DNA from: Phytopseudomonas seleniipraecipitans
GTDB lineage: Bacteria; Pseudomonadota; Gammaproteobacteria; Pseudomonadales; Pseudomonadaceae
NCBI RefSeq assembly: GCF_900102335.1
Contig: NZ_FNBM01000005.1
Location: forward strand, 124,001-188,000
DNA length: 64,000 bases
Direction: 5' to 3'
The position numbers and the translations under genes were made by a program. This document shows, piece by piece, positions 62,107 to 64,000 of this stretch. The notes beneath the pieces were generated by a model. That model searched no databases and had not been told where the DNA came from. It was given only the letters and a program-made list of their open reading frames with translations. Position 1 is the first letter of the stretch. The number at the start of each line of letters is the position of its first letter.

Positions 62107-62814
62107 TCAGAATAGCCGCGCAAGCAGGGCGGTGACCGCCGTTTCAACTCGCAGAATGCGCTCGCCGAGCTGCACCGGCGGCAGGCCGGCCTCGGCCAGC
62201 TTGTCCACTTCGTAGGGGATCCAGCCACCTTCCGGGCCGATGGCCAGGGTTACCGACTGCGCGACCGCCCGCGGGCATGCCGGATAGTCGCCAGGGTGGC
62301 CCGTCAGGCCGAGCGTCCCGGCGGCCAGCTGGGGCAGGCGATCCTCCACGAAAGGCTTGAAACGCTTCTCGATGATCACCTCTGGCAGCAGCGTGTCGCG
62401 CGCCTGCTCCAGGCCGAGGATCAGCTGCTCGCGAATCGCCGCTGGCTCGAGAAAGGGCGTCTGCCAGAAGCTCTTTTCCACCCGGTAACTGTTGAGCAGG
62501 ATCACCCGCGGCACGCCCATGGCGGCGACGCCTTGCAGCACCCGCTTGAGCATCTTCGGCCTTGGCAGCGCAAGCAGCAGGGTGATCGGCAGCTTGGCCG
62601 GTGGCGGCTGGTCGAAGCTGACCTGCAGCTCGGCGCTGTTGGCGTCCAGGTGCAGCAGCTGGCCGTGGCCCATGTCACCGCCGACGCGGCCGACCCGCAA
62701 GCTGTCACCGCTCTCGGCGCGGTGTACCTCATTGAGGTGAGTCAGGCGTCGACCATCGAGGCGCACGCGATCGGCGGCGATAAAGTCGCCGTCTTCAAGT
62801 AGCAGCAGGTTCAT
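62107..62814 (-). CDS. rsmE: 16S rRNA (uracil1498-N3)-methyltransferase RsmE
   Basis: This 235-residue SPOUT-class enzyme methylates U1498 of 16S rRNA. The N-terminal PUA-like domain ([20 protein letters not shown]) precedes the trefoil-knot domain, with [22 protein letters not shown] and the SAM-binding LAIGPEGGW near the C-terminus. Its ATG overlaps the tatC stop by 4 nt, placing it at the end of the tatB-tatC-rsmE run. Confidence 0.95.
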   Translation of the reverse strand: MNLLLLEDGDFIAADRVRLDGRRLTHLNEVHRAESGDSLRVGRVGGDMGHGQLLHLDANSAELQVSFDQPPPAKLPITLLLALPRPKMLKRVLQGVAAMGVPRVILLNSYRVEKSFWQTPFLEPAAIREQLILGLEQARDTLLPEVIIEKRFKPFVEDRLPQLAAGTLGLTGHPGDYPACPRAVAQSVTLAIGPEGGWIPYEVDKLAEAGLPPVQLGERILRVETAVTALLARLF

Positions 62815-63605
62815 GCTTGCGTGCTGGGCGGCTGATCGGCCGGTGTTTCCTCTTCCTCGTCGTCCGGGTCACCGCGGCGCGTGCGGACCAGAGTCCCGGC
62901 GAGGATGCCCAGCTCGAACAACAGCCACATCGGCACGGCCAGCAACGTCTGCGAGAAGATGTCCGGTGGGGTCAGGATCATGCCGACCACGAAGCAGCCG
63001 ATGATCACGTAGGGGCGGATCTTGCGCAGGTACGCCACGTCGACGATACCGATCCAGATCAGCAGCACTACGGCCACCGGCACTTCGAACGCGAAGCCGA
63101 AGGCGAAGAACAGCGTCATGATGAAGTCGAGATAACTGGCAATGTCGGTCATCATCGACACGCCTTCCGGCGTCACGCTGGCGAAGAAGTGAAAGATGAT
63201 CGGGAAGACCAGGAAGTAGGCGAATGCCACGCCAGCATAGAACAGCACGATGCTGGAGATCAGCAGCGGGATGGCGATGCGCTTCTCATGCTTGTACAGC
63301 CCCGGCGCGATGAACCCCCAGACCTGATGGAGGATCACCGGCATGGCCAGAAACACCGCGACCAGCATGGTCAGCTTGAACGGGGTGAGGAACGGCGAGG
63401 CCACATCGGTGGCGATCATCGTCGCGCCTTCCGGCAGGTACTGGCGCAACGGTGCGGACACCAGGGTGTAGATTTTCTGCGCGAAGTAGAACAGGCCGGC
63501 GAAAATCAGAAAGATCGCCGCCACGCAGCGCAGCAGGCGCGTACGCAACTCGGCAAGGTGGGAAACCAGCGGCATTTCCTGGTCGTTGTCGGAGAGTCGA
63601 CTCAT
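62811..63605 (-). CDS. tatC: Twin-arginine translocase subunit TatC
   Basis: This 264-residue protein has six membrane helices and forms the signal-peptide receptor of the Tat system with TatB. The conserved N-terminal [17 protein letters not shown] and the glutamate-containing membrane segments ([20 protein letters not shown]) are intact. The C-terminus is an acidic tail ([13 protein letters not shown]). It overlaps tatB by 4 nt and rsmE by 4 nt. Confidence 0.97.
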   Translation of the reverse strand: MSRLSDNDQEMPLVSHLAELRTRLLRCVAAIFLIFAGLFYFAQKIYTLVSAPLRQYLPEGATMIATDVASPFLTPFKLTMLVAVFLAMPVILHQVWGFIAPGLYKHEKRIAIPLLISSIVLFYAGVAFAYFLVFPIIFHFFASVTPEGVSMMTDIASYLDFIMTLFFAFGFAFEVPVAVVLLIWIGIVDVAYLRKIRPYVIIGCFVVGMILTPPDIFSQTLLAVPMWLLFELGILAGTLVRTRRGDPDDEEEETPADQPPSTQA

Positions 63606-64000
63606 GGCTGCGGCGTCTTGTCCTGGCTGGCGGCGGGCATTGGGGTAGGCGCGCTGACGGGGTCGATGGGCGGCGGTGCTGGAGCGACTGGCGCGGGCTC
63701 ACCGGCGGTCGCCGTTTGCGGCGTGGGCAGTGGCGTCTCGGCCTGCGGCGCAGGTTTGCTCGGCGGCAGAATGTCGTTCTTCACCGCCTGCATCTCTTTT
63801 TCCAGCCCGAGGATGTGCTCGTTATGCAACTGGCGGCGGATTTCGTCAGCACCAATCTCGCGCTCGACCTCGGTCTTGATCGCGTTGAAGCTGCGCTTGA
63901 TGCGGCCGATCCACAAACCGGCGGTGCGCGCAGCACCGGGCAGACGCTCGGGGCCAAGCACCAACAGCGCGATCAGACCGACTACCAGAAGCTCGGTGAA
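63602..64000 (-). CDS. tatB: Twin-arginine translocase subunit TatB, 5' end beyond window
   Basis: The frame is open to the window edge and reads [28 protein letters not shown], the TatB membrane helix and hinge, so the start codon and first residues lie outside. An amphipathic helix ([20 protein letters not shown]) follows, then a long Pro/Ala-rich tail. Internal starts, such as the GTG within VLGPERLPG, would delete the membrane helix and are not believable. It assembles with TatC; tatA is expected just beyond the edge. Confidence 0.93.
   Translation of the reverse strand, partial: FTELLVVGLIALLVLGPERLPGAARTAGLWIGRIKRSFNAIKTEVEREIGADEIRRQLHNEHILGLEKEMQAVKNDILPPSKPAPQAETPLPTPQTATAGEPAPVAPAPPPIDPVSAPTPMPAASQDKTPQP

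Overview
The window reads as chromosome from a GC-rich gammaproteobacterium of the genus Pseudomonas (sensu lato). The evidence is the protein content: Crc, AlgB/KinB, the carnitine and glycine-betaine catabolic clusters with sarcosine oxidase, a split pst operon with oversized permeases, and a divergent crc/pyrE pair. Coding density is high and genes overlap by 1-8 nt in many operons. I see no tRNA, rRNA, insertion sequence, prophage, CRISPR array or plasmid gene. The species cannot be fixed from the sequence.

Layout. (1) 1-12.5 kb, housekeeping: rsmD and a catalytic/non-catalytic M16 protease pair read leftward. ftsY-ftsE-ftsX, rpoH, a DUF423 gene, thiS-thiG and trmB read rightward. mtgA and eamA read leftward. 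(2) 12.6-15.3 kb: crc diverges from pyrE, followed by a DUF4124 gene and a thioesterase. (3) 15.3-23.5 kb, phosphate: pstS, pstC-pstA-pstB, phoU and a response regulator. pstS and pstC each have their own Pho box placed exactly 10 bp before a TAGAGT/TAGATT -10 element. (4) 23.6-26.6 kb: a DASH cryptochrome, a MarC protein and an AmpDh2-like amidase. (5) 26.6-32.5 kb: algB-kinB back to back with an envelope-stress island (triple-BON protein, PA2169-family protein, two small membrane proteins, Ivy-type lysozyme inhibitor). This island carries two excellent sigma-54 promoters. (6) 32.7-35.1 kb: a fused SpmA/B-like membrane protein and a DUF5924/DUF2914 protein.

(7) 35.4-39.9 kb: carnitine uptake and breakdown (cdhR / caiX-cdhC-cdhA-cdhB). 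(8) 40.0-44.0 kb: an orphan, about 1336-residue HrpF/NopX/HrpK-like protein with a 95-residue tandem repeat and no type III secretion gene nearby. (9) 44.5-60.3 kb: glycine-betaine and C1 metabolism. gbcA/gbcB demethylate betaine, soxBDAG oxidises sarcosine, glyA makes serine, purU handles formyl-THF and fdhA handles formaldehyde. ltaA, a small exported protein and a TraX-family gene lie within it. The dimethylglycine step (dgcAB) and the regulator GbdR are not in the window. Carnitine degraded by region 7 yields glycine betaine, which feeds region 9. (10) 60.3-64.0 kb: a VOC protein, a YihG-like acyltransferase and rsmE-tatC-tatB, with tatB cut by the window edge.

The least expected stretch is the 1.26-kb gene-free gap at 47.25-48.5 kb. 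It is A+T-richer than its surroundings, carries a 286-bp-offset internal duplication, and is dense in DnaA-box sequences (two TTATCCACA, three TTATGCACA, several one-mismatch boxes). Intergenic spaces also hold at least three dispersed palindromic repeat families. The most interesting leads are this DnaA-box cluster, the orphan translocon-like protein, and the sigma-54 island beside algB.
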